From: Flagellimonas hymeniacidonis | GTDB lineage: Bacteria; Bacteroidota; Bacteroidia; Flavobacteriales; Flavobacteriaceae | Direction of reading: 5' to 3' | Assembly: GCF_008040165.1 (NCBI RefSeq) | Contig: NZ_VRUR01000001.1 | Coordinates: 184,150-248,149, forward strand | Length of the DNA: 64,000 bases | Program-made: the position numbers and the translations under genes | Shown: positions 8,093 through 16,044 of the stretch, piece after piece | How the letters are laid out: every line of letters begins with the position of its first letter | Position numbering within the stretch: position 1 is the stretch's first letter | Notes under the pieces: generated by a model | What the model saw: the letters and a program-made list of their open reading frames with translations, nothing else | Database searches by the model: none | Told to the model about the DNA's origin: nothing

Positions 8093-10717
8093 TTAAAAGA
8101 AAAACCTTAAAGTAGCATTTGGAGTAAAACCAAGGGATAACTGTTCTATTTGATTTAACTCCTGTGCACTTGTCTCCAAATTTTCATCTACTCGATAAAA
8201 AACAGATATTGGAATTTGTCTGCTGTACAAATTTTGAAATGACACTCCAAAAGTGCCTCGAAAATTGCTTGTATTGGAATTTCCAAACTTGTACAATAAC
8301 GAAGCATCCAATCGGTGGTAATTTGGCAATCTTTCACTATTAATCGCTCCAAAATCAATATCCCCTGTAACGATGCTAAAACTATCAACTGGGGTGAACG
8401 GTGTACCTGTTCTATATGTCCATCCCAAAGACAACTCCCAATTTTTCACATCCAAAGTATTGGATATTCTAAAATTATGGGTGACATCATTATTACCAGG
8501 AAAAGGATTAGTTTGTAATTCTTCAAAAGTGTACTCTACGTTATTATAGGTATATCCTAACCATACTCTATAATTTGCAATTTTTTTACGGAGCAATACG
8601 TCAACACCGAAAATATCGCTTTCACCTTGCGATAATTCTTCAGCGGCGTTGGTAAAGCCATTGGTAAAAGAGGTAAGCCCCTTTATATTCTTTACATAAC
8701 CATCAATATCAAAAGTCCAACCACCTGAATCGATTAAAAATCCACCAGAAAACTGTGTACTCTCCAAAATGGGTATTTCATTTCCATCCGAAAGTGTCCA
8801 AATATTGTTTTCCAGCCGAAGCTGAGTGTCTTCAAATTCAATTAATTGACTTACTGGTTGATACCTTCTTTCCGCAGTACCTTTAATTCGAAAAATAGGG
8901 GAAAGGGGATATTCAATGTTAATCCGTGGTTCCAAATAAAGTTTATCCACCAAAGAATAATGAGATCCACGTACGCCCAAACTTACCAGCCCTTTGTTTT
9001 GTGGTCTAAAAATATATTCCCCATAGACTGAGCTAGACTGATTGGTATTGTTCCGTTCCACATTAAAATCGCGTGTTTCTGGAGGCAATGGAATTTCATC
9101 GTCATCATCAGGGTCAATATCACCATCTCCTGCCTCATCACGAAACAATTCAAAGAACACATCCAAATTAGAATACTGATATCCCAATTTTACCTCATGT
9201 TGGGGCAAGAACTCCAAGGCAAGGTTTACATCTAAACCATAGTCTTCAACTGTATTTTTCCTAAAATTTTGCTCTTCTTCTATAAAATTCTCACTTATTA
9301 CATTATTATACTCGCTATCAAAACTTGAATAGTAGCCTTTTATCGAGTGTCTTAATTTTCCAAATTTGGTGCCATTCCAATTAAAACTTGCTCCTTTGTT
9401 CTCGATAATCAATCGATCCTGCGTGATATCTTCATCGTCTCGAGAAGAAAAGTCCAGATCATTATTGGTCAAAAGTCCGCTAATCGAAATGTTATCATTT
9501 TTGGAAGGTTGAATGAGCAACTTGGCACTTGTATCATAGAAAAAGAATGTATCTCCCCCTAAAACTTCGCTGAAATCATCATCATCATCTTCAATGACCT
9601 GACCTGTAACATCTGTCACTACTTTAGTATTTTGAAATACTTTTTCCGACAAAGCGGTATATGTAGGTGTTTCCAAAATATCTGTATAAGACCTTCTTGC
9701 CGATAAAATTAAAGCCACCTGCTTCCCTAGGGCAGCTTTTAAAAATCCATCGGCATGGGTTCCGTTAATGCCTATGCCAGCATTGGTTTTAGTTGGAACA
9801 TTGGCATCTGTTGTAATATCTATAACTCCAGAAATACGGTCTCCATATTCTGGGCTTGCCCCTCCCTTAAAAACCTTGGCGCTTTCTGTTACATACGGGT
9901 TGAATGCAGAGATCATTCCAAAGAAATGTCCTGTATTGTACATTTTAATGCCATCGTAGTAGATTAGATTTTGATCAGGTGATCCACCTCGAATCTGTAT
10001 TCCAGAAGCAGATTCATCCAAACTGGTAATCCCTGGAATCAATTGAATGCTTTGAAAAACATCTGGTTCCACCAAACCAGGTAAAATACCTTGCTCTGCA
10101 TTATTCAAGGTAAAAGATCCATCTGAATTTTTATCAATTCCTTTAGTAAGATATGCCAATACCACTACTTCCCGCAATGACTGTGCCTCGGGAAATAAAA
10201 TGATGTTTTTACAATCATCGACACCATATTCAGAAGCTTTTATTACCTTATCTGAAAACCCCACATATTGAATGAGAATATTCTGATCTTGTTCTATTTC
10301 TTGGAGCTGAAAAAAACCATTTTCATCACTTGTAACTCCAACGATTGTGCCAGCAATCAAAATTGTGGCAAATGGCAATGGAGTGCTTGTATCACTATCA
10401 AAGAGATACCCACAAATATCCATCTTGGTAGGTGGAACACTTATAATAACTTGATTTTCGGATACTTTTTCAAAGTTTAATCCTGTTTGGTTAGCAAGTT
10501 CTGATAATAGTTGAGATTCGTTCAAATTGGAACCTGACAATGTTATGGTCTTATCAACTATTGAAGCTTCCGCATAGGAAAAAGTGAGTGTGGTTTTAGA
10601 TTCTAAATCCAACAGCACTTCTTTTAATGGAGTGACTGCATACTCAATAGTAACCATCTGTTGAGAAAAAGCTTCTATGGAAATCAATAACAGACATAAG
10701 TACAGTAGCTTTTTCAT
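8093..10717 (-). CDS. TonB-dependent receptor with STN signalling domain
   Basis: This is an 874-residue outer-membrane receptor. In order: signal peptide (1-19); STN (secretin/TonB N-terminal) domain at about 22-92; a carboxypeptidase-regulatory-like beta domain at about 100-185 (ICGYLFDSDTSTPLPFATIL); a plug domain with IRGGSPDQNLIYYDGIKMYN and KGGASPEYGDRISGVIDI at about 240-300; then the barrel, ending in a Phe-rich terminus (TLRFFF). The STN domain marks a receptor that passes an outside signal to a periplasmic anti-sigma factor. This fits the fecR gene 9 bp upstream and the ECF sigma gene beyond it. It probably imports and senses the same ligand, which is not identifiable from sequence. 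Confidence 0.93.
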   Translation of the reverse strand: MKKLLYLCLLLISIEAFSQQMVTIEYAVTPLKEVLLDLESKTTLTFSYAEASIVDKTITLSGSNLNESQLLSELANQTGLNFEKVSENQVIISVPPTKMDICGYLFDSDTSTPLPFATILIAGTIVGVTSDENGFFQLQEIEQDQNILIQYVGFSDKVIKASEYGVDDCKNIILFPEAQSLREVVVLAYLTKGIDKNSDGSFTLNNAEQGILPGLVEPDVFQSIQLIPGITSLDESASGIQIRGGSPDQNLIYYDGIKMYNTGHFFGMISAFNPYVTESAKVFKGGASPEYGDRISGVIDITTDANVPTKTNAGIGINGTHADGFLKAALGKQVALILSARRSYTDILETPTYTALSEKVFQNTKVVTDVTGQVIEDDDDDFSEVLGGDTFFFYDTSAKLLIQPSKNDNISISGLLTNNDLDFSSRDDEDITQDRLIIENKGASFNWNGTKFGKLRHSIKGYYSSFDSEYNNVISENFIEEEQNFRKNTVEDYGLDVNLALEFLPQHEVKLGYQYSNLDVFFELFRDEAGDGDIDPDDDDEIPLPPETRDFNVERNNTNQSSSVYGEYIFRPQNKGLVSLGVRGSHYSLVDKLYLEPRINIEYPLSPIFRIKGTAERRYQPVSQLIEFEDTQLRLENNIWTLSDGNEIPILESTQFSGGFLIDSGGWTFDIDGYVKNIKGLTSFTNGFTNAAEELSQGESDIFGVDVLLRKKIANYRVWLGYTYNNVEYTFEELQTNPFPGNNDVTHNFRISNTLDVKNWELSLGWTYRTGTPFTPVDSFSIVTGDIDFGAINSERLPNYHRLDASLLYKFGNSNTSNFRGTFGVSFQNLYSRQIPISVFYRVDENLETSAQELNQIEQLSLGFTPNATLRFFF

Positions 10718-10726
10718 TTGGGTGCT

Positions 10727-11644
10727 TTATGGGGTTTTAAGCAGTATAGTTTTCTCATCTATAGACACTTCATAAGCTATGCCCATAGGTACAAATACAG
10801 TCTTTAATGCTATCTCAAGGTTATTGTGAACAAAACTACCTGTAAAACGATCAGCATCATTTGCAAGGTTATGTTGTATAGTTATTCCGTATTGAGCTTC
10901 CAGCTCTTGTATCACCTCAACCAAAACAACATTGGAAAAAACACTTGTTCCTTGAGTCCAAGAAGGGAAGTCTTCTTTTAGTTTCTCTCTTTCGATTACG
11001 CCAGCGGTATTCAAACTTATACCATCTCCATGTTCCAAAATAGCTTCCTCATTGGGCTTACCAGTTTCAAACTTCACTTTACCTTCATAACAAGCCAATG
11101 AAAAGTTTGCACTCCGTGCCCTTACATTAAACTCTGTTCCGAGCACTGAAACCGTTCCGGATTCAGTTTCAACTTTAAAACCATCTCCTTTTTCTACCTT
11201 AAAAAAAGCTTCTCCTTTAAGGTTGACCGATTTATCATTCTTCCAAAAAAAACGATTATGGGTAAGTTTGGAATCAGCATTTAATTGAACCGAAGAACCA
11301 TCTGGAAGATTAACCGCCAATTGCTCTCCAAAAGACGTGGAATAGCTTATTTCATTAAAGAAAATACCAACAATCAATGCTAAAGAGGCTGCAATTCCTA
11401 TTGCATAGTATAAAGGTTTAAGACGGATTACTTTGCCTTTGGATTCCTTATTTTCAATTTGAGCTAGGACTTTATCTTTTAAGACAGAGGTATCAAAGTT
11501 TGGTTTTTTAAACCGCTCCATCCCCTGGCTTATCCGCTGATACTCTAAAAACTCCGTAGAGTTTTCAAACTCCTTCTGTTCTTCAGGAGTGAGTTCACCT
11601 GCCAACCATCTGGCTAATATTCTATCGTCTTTATCTTCAAACAT
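10727..11644 (-). CDS. FecR family anti-sigma factor
   Basis: From the ATG at 11644 the protein has 305 residues, starting MFEDKDDRILARWLAGELT, the usual cytoplasmic N-terminal helix that holds the sigma factor. One membrane helix follows (LYYAIGIAASLALIVGIFF). The periplasmic FecR domain comes next (LPDGSSVQLNADSKLTHN, GTEFNVRA), and a C-terminal DUF4974-type domain ends it. An upstream ATG at 11674 would extend over the inferred -10 element, so the shorter start is preferred. FecR receives the signal from the STN domain of the TonB receptor and regulates the ECF sigma factor. It is transcribed with the receptor gene from its own promoter placed right after the sigma gene stop codon. Confidence 0.92.
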   Translation of the reverse strand: MFEDKDDRILARWLAGELTPEEQKEFENSTEFLEYQRISQGMERFKKPNFDTSVLKDKVLAQIENKESKGKVIRLKPLYYAIGIAASLALIVGIFFNEISYSTSFGEQLAVNLPDGSSVQLNADSKLTHNRFFWKNDKSVNLKGEAFFKVEKGDGFKVETESGTVSVLGTEFNVRARSANFSLACYEGKVKFETGKPNEEAILEHGDGISLNTAGVIEREKLKEDFPSWTQGTSVFSNVVLVEVIQELEAQYGITIQHNLANDADRFTGSFVHNNLEIALKTVFVPMGIAYEVSIDEKTILLKTP

Positions 11645-11662
11645 TTTTATACATTCAATGAG

Positions 11663-11694
11663 AGAACAGGTCAATTGGCATACACCCTACCCCC
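11663..11694 (-). promoter_or_regulatory. Predicted ECF sigma promoter for fecR-receptor unit
   Basis: On the minus strand GGGGGTAGGGT (11684-11694) is followed after exactly 14 bases by CTGTTCT (11663-11669). The same arrangement occurs at 12226-12257 and 14808-14839. It starts at the base next to the sigma gene stop codon and lies 18 bp before the fecR ATG. Two blocks at fixed spacing fit -35 and -10 elements; their use by the sigma factor encoded here is inference. Confidence 0.75.
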
Positions 11695-12207
11695 TTATAT
11701 ATTTTTAACTGTTTTTCTCATTTTAACCAAAGCTTTGTGCATACGTTTTTCCACGGCCTTTTGGGAAACACCTAACATGTCTGCTATTTCTCTGTACGTT
11801 TTTTTATCAATACGGTTTAGCAGGAAAACTTCGCGTTGTCCTTCTGGCAAAGCATTTATTGCTCCCTGTAATTTTTCCATAAATTCATTCTCCTCAATTT
11901 TATACTCAGGAGTTTCATTATCTGCGGTGCTTCTGGGAATCTTGGAATATTCTAAAACCACTTTTTTATGTGCAACCTGATTGTAAAAAGCATTCTTGGC
12001 CACAGTGTACAAAAAGGCCTTTGCTTTCTCAACTAATACTTTTTTACAGTTGTTCCAGAGTTTTATAAAAGCTTCTTGGGCCAAATCTTCAGCCTGTTGT
12101 ATATCACCACACTGATAATACAGATAGTTACAAAGGGTCTGGGAATTAAGATCAAAAATTTGATTGAAAGTTTTCTGGTTGCAAACTGAGTTGTCAGTAC
12201 TGGCCAT
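11695..12207 (-). CDS. FecI-like ECF sigma factor
   Basis: This is a 170-residue sigma factor. Region 2 is NYLYYQCGDIQQAEDLAQEA followed by FIKLWNN. Region 4 is LPEGQREVFLLNRIDKKTYR followed by EIADMLGVSQKAVEKRMHKAL, with a helix-turn-helix. It is of the FecI type used in cell-surface signalling, and fecR and an STN-type TonB receptor follow it. It is divergent from the transglutaminase-like gene, whose start is 77 bp away and preceded by the same motif that stands before fecR. No copy of the motif faces this gene itself, so it may not be self-activated. Confidence 0.93.
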   Translation of the reverse strand: MASTDNSVCNQKTFNQIFDLNSQTLCNYLYYQCGDIQQAEDLAQEAFIKLWNNCKKVLVEKAKAFLYTVAKNAFYNQVAHKKVVLEYSKIPRSTADNETPEYKIEENEFMEKLQGAINALPEGQREVFLLNRIDKKTYREIADMLGVSQKAVEKRMHKALVKMRKTVKNI

Positions 12208-12225
12208 TAAGTATTCTTTTTGGGA

Positions 12226-12257
12226 GGGGGTGGGGTAAAATATGGATTAGCTGTTCT
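12226..12257 (+). promoter_or_regulatory. Predicted ECF sigma promoter for transglutaminase-ligase unit
   Basis: GGGGGTGGGGT (12226-12236), 14 bases, CTGTTCT (12251-12257). It matches the copies before fecR and before the barrel gene in both blocks and in spacing. It lies 27 bp before the ATG at 12285. Confidence 0.75.
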
Positions 12258-12284
12258 ATATCAAAAATAGCAAAATATATAGTT

Positions 12285-13862
12285 ATGAACGCACCCTTCA
12301 ACTTAAGAACAGTAATAGTGAGCATCTTGGCCCTAGTAATGATCTCACTTGTGGTAAAGCTGATTCCACTAAGTAAAAACATAGATGACTTTTATGCAGA
12401 AGAAATGTATCAAGTCACATACAAATATTTTTTGAAGACCGGTGAAAAGAAGACTTTTTTGAAAACCTACTTACCAAAAAACAATGGTCATCAGCGTATT
12501 AGTGATGAAAAATTTGAAAAAAAACCATATTGGACCTTTCAAAAACAAGCCGTTGGAAATAATATGAAAGGTGTTTGGTTTACAGGTAGGGAAAATTCAT
12601 ATGAAAGCATTGATTATCAATTCACTTTTGAAGGAAAATCCAAAATTTTTGCCGTACCAAATGTTTTTGATAAATCCAATGGGATTCATGAGAGGTATTT
12701 AAGGGAAAGTGAGTTTATCCAATCCAATCACAATCGCATTGTTAAAAAAGCAAAAGAACTATCTGAAAACGCCAACAACAATAGACAAGAAATTCAAAGC
12801 ATATTTGATTTTGTCAATAAGATTCCATCAGCTCCAATCATAAACCTTACCGATGCAGTTACGGTTTTAGATCAAAATAGAGCTTCTTGCAATGGAAAAA
12901 GCAGATTACTAGTGGCTTTGGCTCGAAATCTAGGGTATCCCGCAAGAATAAAAGGGGGTATCATACTAGAAGAAGCCAACAAAAGAACTTCACATGCATG
13001 GGCAGAAATCCATATTAACAATACATGGGTTCCTTTTGATGCGCTAAACGGTCATTTTGCCTACTTACCTTCAAATTACCTAGAACTTTATGCAGGTGAT
13101 GAATTTTTAATTGCGCACACTCCAAACATTCAATTGGATTATATCTACGAAATAAGCAAGCAACAAAAAGTACCTTTTCTAAATATGAACGCTGATGAAG
13201 TAAGTAAAATATCAATGGTCTCTCTTTGGGGGTTGGTTGAAAACAACATTATCTCCATAGAAGCTTTGTTACTTTTATTAATGCTGCCCATTGGTGGACT
13301 ATTGGTCGCGTTTCTAAGAAATGTGGTAGGACTGAGGACTTTTGGAGTGTTCCTTCCTGTGTTGATTGCTTTTGCGTTATTGGAAACTGGTTTTCTTACC
13401 GGTATACTCCTTTTCATTTTTCTAATCCTTTTCGTAGGTATCATTTCAAGACCATTTAACAACCTGGGACTCCTACATACCCCCAAACTTGTCATCTCAC
13501 TTACATTAATGGTTTTGGTAATGACCTTAGGTTCTTTTATTGGTTCATTGACCGAAGTTACTTGGTTAACGGCACTCACCTTTTTTCCTACCATAATCCT
13601 CACCATATCTGCCGAACGATTTTCTACTTTAATTATAGAAGATGGATTCCAGAAAGCAACAGGAACGCTTTTTCAAACTCTTATTGCGGTAAGTTTTTGC
13701 TATTTCATGTTGTCCAGCCAATGGTTGTCATCTATCCTAATTCTATTTCCAGAAATATTATTGGTAGTCATTGTACTATCAATGCTCTTGGGAAAATACA
13801 TTGGTTTACGTTGGACAGAATTGCTACGTTTTAGACCTCTATTGAACCTTAAAACCGTATAA
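12285..13862 (+). CDS. Transglutaminase-like domain fused to seven-helix membrane domain
   Basis: The 525-residue protein has an N-terminal membrane helix (8-28) and an extracytoplasmic domain to about residue 300. Seven membrane helices follow (about 315-510, for example VISLTLMVLVMTLGSFIGSL). The outside domain contains a transglutaminase/protease-like core: RASCNGKSRLLVALARNLGY, TSHAWAEIHINNTWVPFDAL. The Cys (residue 202), His (237) and Asp (252) of the catalytic triad are all present. The overall plan is that of the family called inactive transglutaminase fused to 7 TM helices, known to sit next to RimK-like ATP-grasp ligases. The next gene, 2 bp downstream, is such a ligase. It may cleave or cross-link amide bonds on the periplasmic side; the substrate is unknown. 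Confidence 0.85.
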   Translation: MNAPFNLRTVIVSILALVMISLVVKLIPLSKNIDDFYAEEMYQVTYKYFLKTGEKKTFLKTYLPKNNGHQRISDEKFEKKPYWTFQKQAVGNNMKGVWFTGRENSYESIDYQFTFEGKSKIFAVPNVFDKSNGIHERYLRESEFIQSNHNRIVKKAKELSENANNNRQEIQSIFDFVNKIPSAPIINLTDAVTVLDQNRASCNGKSRLLVALARNLGYPARIKGGIILEEANKRTSHAWAEIHINNTWVPFDALNGHFAYLPSNYLELYAGDEFLIAHTPNIQLDYIYEISKQQKVPFLNMNADEVSKISMVSLWGLVENNIISIEALLLLLMLPIGGLLVAFLRNVVGLRTFGVFLPVLIAFALLETGFLTGILLFIFLILFVGIISRPFNNLGLLHTPKLVISLTLMVLVMTLGSFIGSLTEVTWLTALTFFPTIILTISAERFSTLIIEDGFQKATGTLFQTLIAVSFCYFMLSSQWLSSILILFPEILLVVIVLSMLLGKYIGLRWTELLRFRPLLNLKTV

Positions 13863-13864
13863 TC

Positions 13865-14746
13865 ATGATTCAGAAAATTTTCAACATAAAGAACACTGCT
13901 GGTGTCATGGGATTAAATCGAAGAAACCTAGAACTCATTTATCCCCATAACAAAAGAGCAAATTATAGTTTAGCTGATGATAAGGTGAAAACAAAGGAGA
14001 TTCTTCATCAAAACCATATAGCATGCGCAGAAACTTATACCGTTATCACTAAAGTCAGTGAAATCAAGAAAAAATGGGCTCTGTGCAAAAGCAAAAATGC
14101 AATGGCAGTCAAACCTGCCAATGGATGCGGAGGCGGGGGTATAAAAATCCTTAAAAAAACCAATGAAGGAGAATGGAAAAGTGGAGAAAAGGTAATCTCT
14201 GAAGCACAGATTTTTCAACATATTACGAGTATTGTTTCAGGTTTGTTCTCCATGAATTCTTCAGATAGCTGCTTAATTGAAGAATGTATAGTACCCCATC
14301 CCTTTTTTGCTGAAATCTATGATAAAGGCGTACCAGATTTTAGGGTCATAACCCTTAAAGGGCAACCTATTATGGGAATGTTACGAATGCCAACCTCAAA
14401 ATCTGGAGGTAAAGCAAACCTTCATCAAAAAGGAGTAGGTATTGGTGTAGACCTAGAAAAAGGGACCTTAACCCAAGTTTATGATGGAAAACAATATATG
14501 GACCATCACCCTGACAATCCAAACAAAGTGAATGGCAAGCCTATTCCCTATTGGGATGAAATGATCACCCTATCCATAAAAACGGCAAAAGCCTTCCCTC
14601 TAGACTACCTCGGTATTGATCTTGTAATTGATGCTGTTAAAGGGCCACAAATCATGGAGGTCAATGTACGTCCAGGATTGGGCATACAACTAGTGAACCA
14701 ATGCGGCCTACAAAAGGCTATAAAAGAACGGTGCGAAATGGTCTAA
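13865..14746 (+). CDS. RimK-related ATP-grasp ligase (alpha-L-glutamate ligase-like)
   Basis: This is a 293-residue protein of the ATP-grasp fold. The nucleotide-binding part has AMAVKPANGCGGGGIKIL (Lys and Gly-rich loop) and an ECIVPHPFFAEIYDKGVPDF segment with RVITLKGQPIMGMLRMPT. The metal-binding end is LGIDLVIDAVKGPQIMEVNV followed by RPGL, with Asp, Glu and Asn ligands. Members of this group are predicted to form amide bonds by ATP-driven carboxylate activation. The typical partner is the transglutaminase/7TM protein, whose stop is 2 bp upstream here. In many bacteria a retropepsin-like protease gene completes the set; none is seen. A strong terminator follows. Confidence 0.88.
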   Translation: MIQKIFNIKNTAGVMGLNRRNLELIYPHNKRANYSLADDKVKTKEILHQNHIACAETYTVITKVSEIKKKWALCKSKNAMAVKPANGCGGGGIKILKKTNEGEWKSGEKVISEAQIFQHITSIVSGLFSMNSSDSCLIEECIVPHPFFAEIYDKGVPDFRVITLKGQPIMGMLRMPTSKSGGKANLHQKGVGIGVDLEKGTLTQVYDGKQYMDHHPDNPNKVNGKPIPYWDEMITLSIKTAKAFPLDYLGIDLVIDAVKGPQIMEVNVRPGLGIQLVNQCGLQKAIKERCEMV

Positions 14747-14770
14747 AAAGTCCATTTGTTTTTTGATTGA

Positions 14771-14801
14771 AAATCCAGCTTTAAAAAGCTGGATTTTTTT
14801 G
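14771..14801 (+). terminator. Rho-independent terminator
   Basis: A 10-bp perfect stem (14771-14780 with 14787-14796; AAATCCAGCT and its complement) has a 6-base loop and a T run to 14800. It ends the transglutaminase-ligase unit. Confidence 0.9.
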
Positions 14802-14807
14802 TGGTCA

Positions 14808-14839
14808 GGGGGTGGGGTAAACAAGAACAAACCTGTTCT
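14808..14839 (+). promoter_or_regulatory. Predicted ECF sigma promoter for the barrel gene
   Basis: GGGGGTGGGGT (14808-14818), 14 bases, CTGTTCT (14833-14839): third copy of the motif. It begins 7 bp after the preceding terminator and ends 42 bp before the ATG at 14882, so the barrel gene has its own start site under the same control. Confidence 0.75.
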
Positions 14840-14881
14840 ATTATCATAAAAGCAAAAAATAAAAATCATAAAATAATTACG

Positions 14882-16027
14882 ATGAAAGCAAAAATAAAAA
14901 TGTTGATAGCACTACTGGTATTCCTAATGATATCGTATACCATCTCAGCACAAGAAAGCAAACAAAATTTTAAGGTAGGCACCTATGCAGGTTATGAATA
15001 CAATTATTTTAAAAGTCCGACCGAAGTCCAACAAGACACTGTTCTATTTACGGAAAGTGACCTTATCTCCAGTAGCTCTTATAAAGATATTTTTGCAAAT
15101 TATGACTATACCACCAAATGGAAAGGAAATAGACTTCGCCTTTCCGCCAGTCCATCTACTCGTTTATTCTATGACAACTTTGAGGATAGTTATTGGAGTT
15201 TGACCGCAAATGTAAAGTATGATCGTGAACTCAGTGAAAAGACCAAGTTTTTAGCACAACTTTCTTTCCGAAGAATGAACCGGGAAGGGCTAGATGGCGC
15301 ACAGGATGTTCTGGTCAATCCGCTTGGATATACAAATTACGGAGTTAGAACAGGTTTAGGGATAGCACCGATACAAAAAAACAAGACTACAATACTGGCA
15401 TTTTATAACTTTAAAGATTTTGATGCTTTTGGAATTCGTGATTTACAATTTGACGAATTTGGCCTTCAACTAAATACCAGACAACAGTTTAGAGTAAATA
15501 AGTTACGCCATGCTTATGGAATAAACTCCTATATCAAAAAGCGCTTATACGACACCTTTAATGCTTCTGATGTAATAAGCTCGGGAGCGCGCGATTGGAG
15601 TTATGTAAAGGCAACTGCCTATTACGAACTTCCTATCAGTAAAAATTTAGAAATTGAGCCGAGTTATACTTATTATACTCGTATAGATAATATGGACAAG
15701 CGCTCGGGTTTTACGCAAACTGGACCTGCACTGGGAATAGTTTTTGACAATGATATAACTTCGGTACGTTCTTCTCTAAAATATTTGACCAGAAATTACA
15801 CCACCTTAGAAGCACGCGATAACCTTGGTTTAATTGGAGAGAAAATTAAGTATCAATACATGGACATTGCTATTAATGCAGAACATAGATTGGGTAGTAG
15901 CGGTTTTTCACTAATCGCAGAAGCCTATAGTAGAGTAAGAACCACAAACTATACAGATATTGATGCCCGTTCGTTTAGAGGGTACACTAATCAGTATGCT
16001 GGGGTTGGTCTAAGATGGCAACTATAA
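14882..16027 (+). CDS. Predicted outer-membrane beta-barrel protein
   Basis: From the ATG at 14882 the product has 381 residues with a cleavable signal peptide (MLIALLVFLMISYTISAQ). A longer frame from 14801 would run through the promoter motif, so it is rejected. The rest shows alternating strands rich in Tyr, Arg and Phe: TKWKGNRLRLSASPSTRLFY, TKFLAQLSFRRMNREG, AYGINSYIKKRLYDT, and a C-terminal strand YAGVGLRWQL. This is typical of an outer-membrane barrel, but I do not recognise the family. By promoter and position it belongs with the sigma/transglutaminase/ligase system and could be the exit or display channel for its product. Confidence 0.75.
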   Translation: MKAKIKMLIALLVFLMISYTISAQESKQNFKVGTYAGYEYNYFKSPTEVQQDTVLFTESDLISSSSYKDIFANYDYTTKWKGNRLRLSASPSTRLFYDNFEDSYWSLTANVKYDRELSEKTKFLAQLSFRRMNREGLDGAQDVLVNPLGYTNYGVRTGLGIAPIQKNKTTILAFYNFKDFDAFGIRDLQFDEFGLQLNTRQQFRVNKLRHAYGINSYIKKRLYDTFNASDVISSGARDWSYVKATAYYELPISKNLEIEPSYTYYTRIDNMDKRSGFTQTGPALGIVFDNDITSVRSSLKYLTRNYTTLEARDNLGLIGEKIKYQYMDIAINAEHRLGSSGFSLIAEAYSRVRTTNYTDIDARSFRGYTNQYAGVGLRWQL

Positions 16028-16044
16028 AAATTAAGCCTTTTTGA

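Noticed and set aside
14882-16027. Retropepsin-like protease expected beside the ATP-grasp ligase
   Set aside because: The gene at this place encodes a signal-peptide-bearing beta-barrel without a DTG-type motif.
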